From contig URZP01000065.1 in assembly GCA_900552365.1 (NCBI GenBank), forward strand, positions 1 through 7,708: a stretch of DNA of 7,708 nt, given 5' to 3'. Each line of letters opens with the position of its first letter. Position 1 is the stretch's first letter. Of this stretch, positions 6,674-7,708 are shown piece by piece. Below the pieces are notes generated by a model, which was given only the letters and a program-made list of their open reading frames with translations, was not told the origin of the DNA and made no database searches. The stretch comes from an uncultured Coriobacteriaceae bacterium (GTDB lineage Bacteria; Actinomycetota; Coriobacteriia; Coriobacteriales; Eggerthellaceae). A program made the position numbers and the translations under genes.

Positions 6674-7601
6674 AAATGTCGAACATGGCGGAGCTCAGGT
6701 AGCGCTCGCCGGTGTCGGGCAGGATCGCAACAATGGTCTTGCCTGCGTTTTCGGGACGCTCGGCAAGCTTACGTGCGGCGGCGACCGCGGCACCCGAGGA
6801 GATGCCAACAAGAAGGCCGTCTTTTGCAGCCAGTTCGCGGCCGGTTTCGAAGGCCTCGTCGTCGGAAATGGTGACGACCTCGTCGTAGATCTTGGTGTTC
6901 AGGGTTTCAGGGATGAAGCCCGCGCCAATGCCCTGGATACCATGTGCTCCGCCGTGGCCCTCGGAAAGGACGGGGGAGGTGGCGGGCTCGACGGCGACAA
7001 CCTTTACATCGGGGTTCTTCGATTTAAGGAACTTGCCAGTGCCGGACAGCGTGCCGCCGGTGCCGACGCCCGCGACGAAGATATCAACCTTGCCGTCAGT
7101 GTCTTTCCAGATCTCGGGACCGGTGGTTGCCTCATGTGCGGCGGGGTTGGCGGGGTTGGTGAACTGACCGGGAATGAACGAGTTCTCGATTTCGGCATGC
7201 AGTTGATCGGCCTTCTCGATGGCGCCGCTCATGCCCTTCGATCCGTCGGTCAGAACCAGCTCGGCTCCGTATGCCTTCATGAGCTTGCGGCGTTCGATAG
7301 ACATGCTCTCGGGCATCACGATGATGATGCGCATGCCGCGGGCGGCGGCAAGCGAGGCCAAGCCGATGCCGGTGTTTCCGGACGTGGGCTCGATCAGGAC
7401 GGTGTCTTTGTTGATCTTGCCTGCTGCCTCTGCGCTGTCAAGGAGAGCTTTCGCGACGCGGTCCTTGATGGAGCCTGCGGGGTTCATCATCTCCACCTTG
7501 CCGAGGATGGTTGCGTTCAGGCCGTGGTTTTTCTCGAAGTTCGAAAGTTCAAGCAGCGGGGTGTTTCCGATAAACTCGTCAATGCTTTTGCAGATGGTCA
7601 T
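6672..7601 (-). CDS. cysK: Cysteine synthase (O-acetylserine sulfhydrylase)
   Basis: 309-residue PLP enzyme that makes L-cysteine from O-acetyl-L-serine and sulfide; cytosolic. The N-terminus GNTPLLELSN (12-21) is typical. The PLP lysine is Lys46 in NPAGSIKDR (40-48). The substrate loop TSGNTGIGLA spans 73-82, the phosphate-binding glycine loop GVGTGGTLSGTG spans 178-189, and GISSGAAVAAA (266-276) contributes the serine contacting the PLP ring. The C-terminus ILPDTGERYLSSAMFD is characteristic of CysK/CysM enzymes. The length matches the family and there is no extra regulatory domain such as the CBS domains of cystathionine beta-synthases. ATG 7601 is preceded by AGGAAGAAGG at a nine-base spacing. 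It is the first gene of the apparent cysK-mnmA unit. O-acetylserine rather than O-phosphoserine as substrate is inferred from overall similarity, not from a decisive residue. Confidence 0.95.
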   Translation of the reverse strand: MTICKSIDEFIGNTPLLELSNFEKNHGLNATILGKVEMMNPAGSIKDRVAKALLDSAEAAGKINKDTVLIEPTSGNTGIGLASLAAARGMRIIIVMPESMSIERRKLMKAYGAELVLTDGSKGMSGAIEKADQLHAEIENSFIPGQFTNPANPAAHEATTGPEIWKDTDGKVDIFVAGVGTGGTLSGTGKFLKSKNPDVKVVAVEPATSPVLSEGHGGAHGIQGIGAGFIPETLNTKIYDEVVTISDDEAFETGRELAAKDGLLVGISSGAAVAAARKLAERPENAGKTIVAILPDTGERYLSSAMFDI

Positions 7602-7708
7602 GGATTTGCGCCTTCTTCCTTCACCTTGCCGCGCGGGCGACAGGATCCGTTCCGTTATTCGCGATAATATTACGGCGATCGGGCGGCATTGTGCCCGAGG
7701 ATTCGAAA
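7602..7708 (-). promoter_or_regulatory. cysK upstream region with ribosome binding site and weak promoter candidate
   Basis: AGGAAGAAGG (7620-7611, minus strand) is a good ribosome binding site for cysK. About 65 bases before the ATG, TATTAT (7669-7664) is a five-of-six -10 match, sitting in the short palindrome TAATATTA (7665-7672). No convincing -35 box was found at 16-18 bases, so the promoter call is weak. A short dyad TTAT-n5-ATAA (7655-7667) overlaps the -10 box. No gene or structured RNA was recognised here. Confidence 0.35.

Noticed and set aside
6153..7667. 504-codon open frame on the plus strand across mnmA and cysK
   Set aside because: It is codon-aligned antisense to two unmistakable enzymes, has no ribosome binding site of note and no recognisable motif.
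7684..7708. Minus-strand TTCGAATCC at the window edge, resembling a tRNA T-loop and 3' end
   Set aside because: The base before TTCGAAT is T rather than the invariant G that pairs with the first C of the T-stem, and the following bases give no acceptor stem or CCA. The rest of any tRNA would be outside the window.

Overview
The window looks like chromosome of a GC-rich, probably anaerobic Gram-positive bacterium. Gene content and protein style suggest an Eggerthellaceae/Coriobacteriia member of the Actinomycetota. These include a glycolytic-type pyruvate phosphate dikinase with strongly biased C-rich codon use, a DUF4956 protein paired with a Cthe_2159-type surface lipoprotein, and GTG starts preceded by good Shine-Dalgarno sites. 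The taxonomic placement is inference from protein similarity remembered from these families, not from a search.

Layout. Positions 1-2606 (+) hold a tightly coupled pair: a DUF4956 membrane protein and a large secreted beta-helix lipoprotein of the Cthe_2159 carbohydrate-binding family. Their stop and start codons share one base. A 100-base gap follows, containing a perfect 9-bp inverted repeat, and then ppdK (2707-5421, +). A perfect-stem intrinsic terminator (5462-5494) lies between ppdK and the converging minus-strand genes. Reading leftward from 7601, cysK (cysteine synthase) is followed after 21 bases by mnmA (tRNA U34 2-thiolase). The mnmA Shine-Dalgarno site overlaps the cysK stop codon, so the two look like one operon. 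The right end (7602-7708) is the cysK upstream region.

How the genes work together. The left pair probably acts at the cell surface. In other genomes DUF4956 genes often sit beside a VTC-domain polyphosphate polymerase-like gene and a CotH or Cthe_2159 protein, and the missing partner would lie upstream of base 1. ppdK is central carbon and energy metabolism (PEP/pyruvate with ATP/AMP/PPi) and looks like a single-gene unit with its own leader and terminator. cysK and mnmA share sulfur: CysK makes cysteine, which is the ultimate sulfur donor for the 2-thiouridine made by MnmA, though the intermediate cysteine desulfurase is not in this window.

No mobile element, CRISPR array, tRNA, rRNA or prophage gene was seen. 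Most of the window is ordinary housekeeping. The least understood part is the DUF4956/Cthe_2159 pair.
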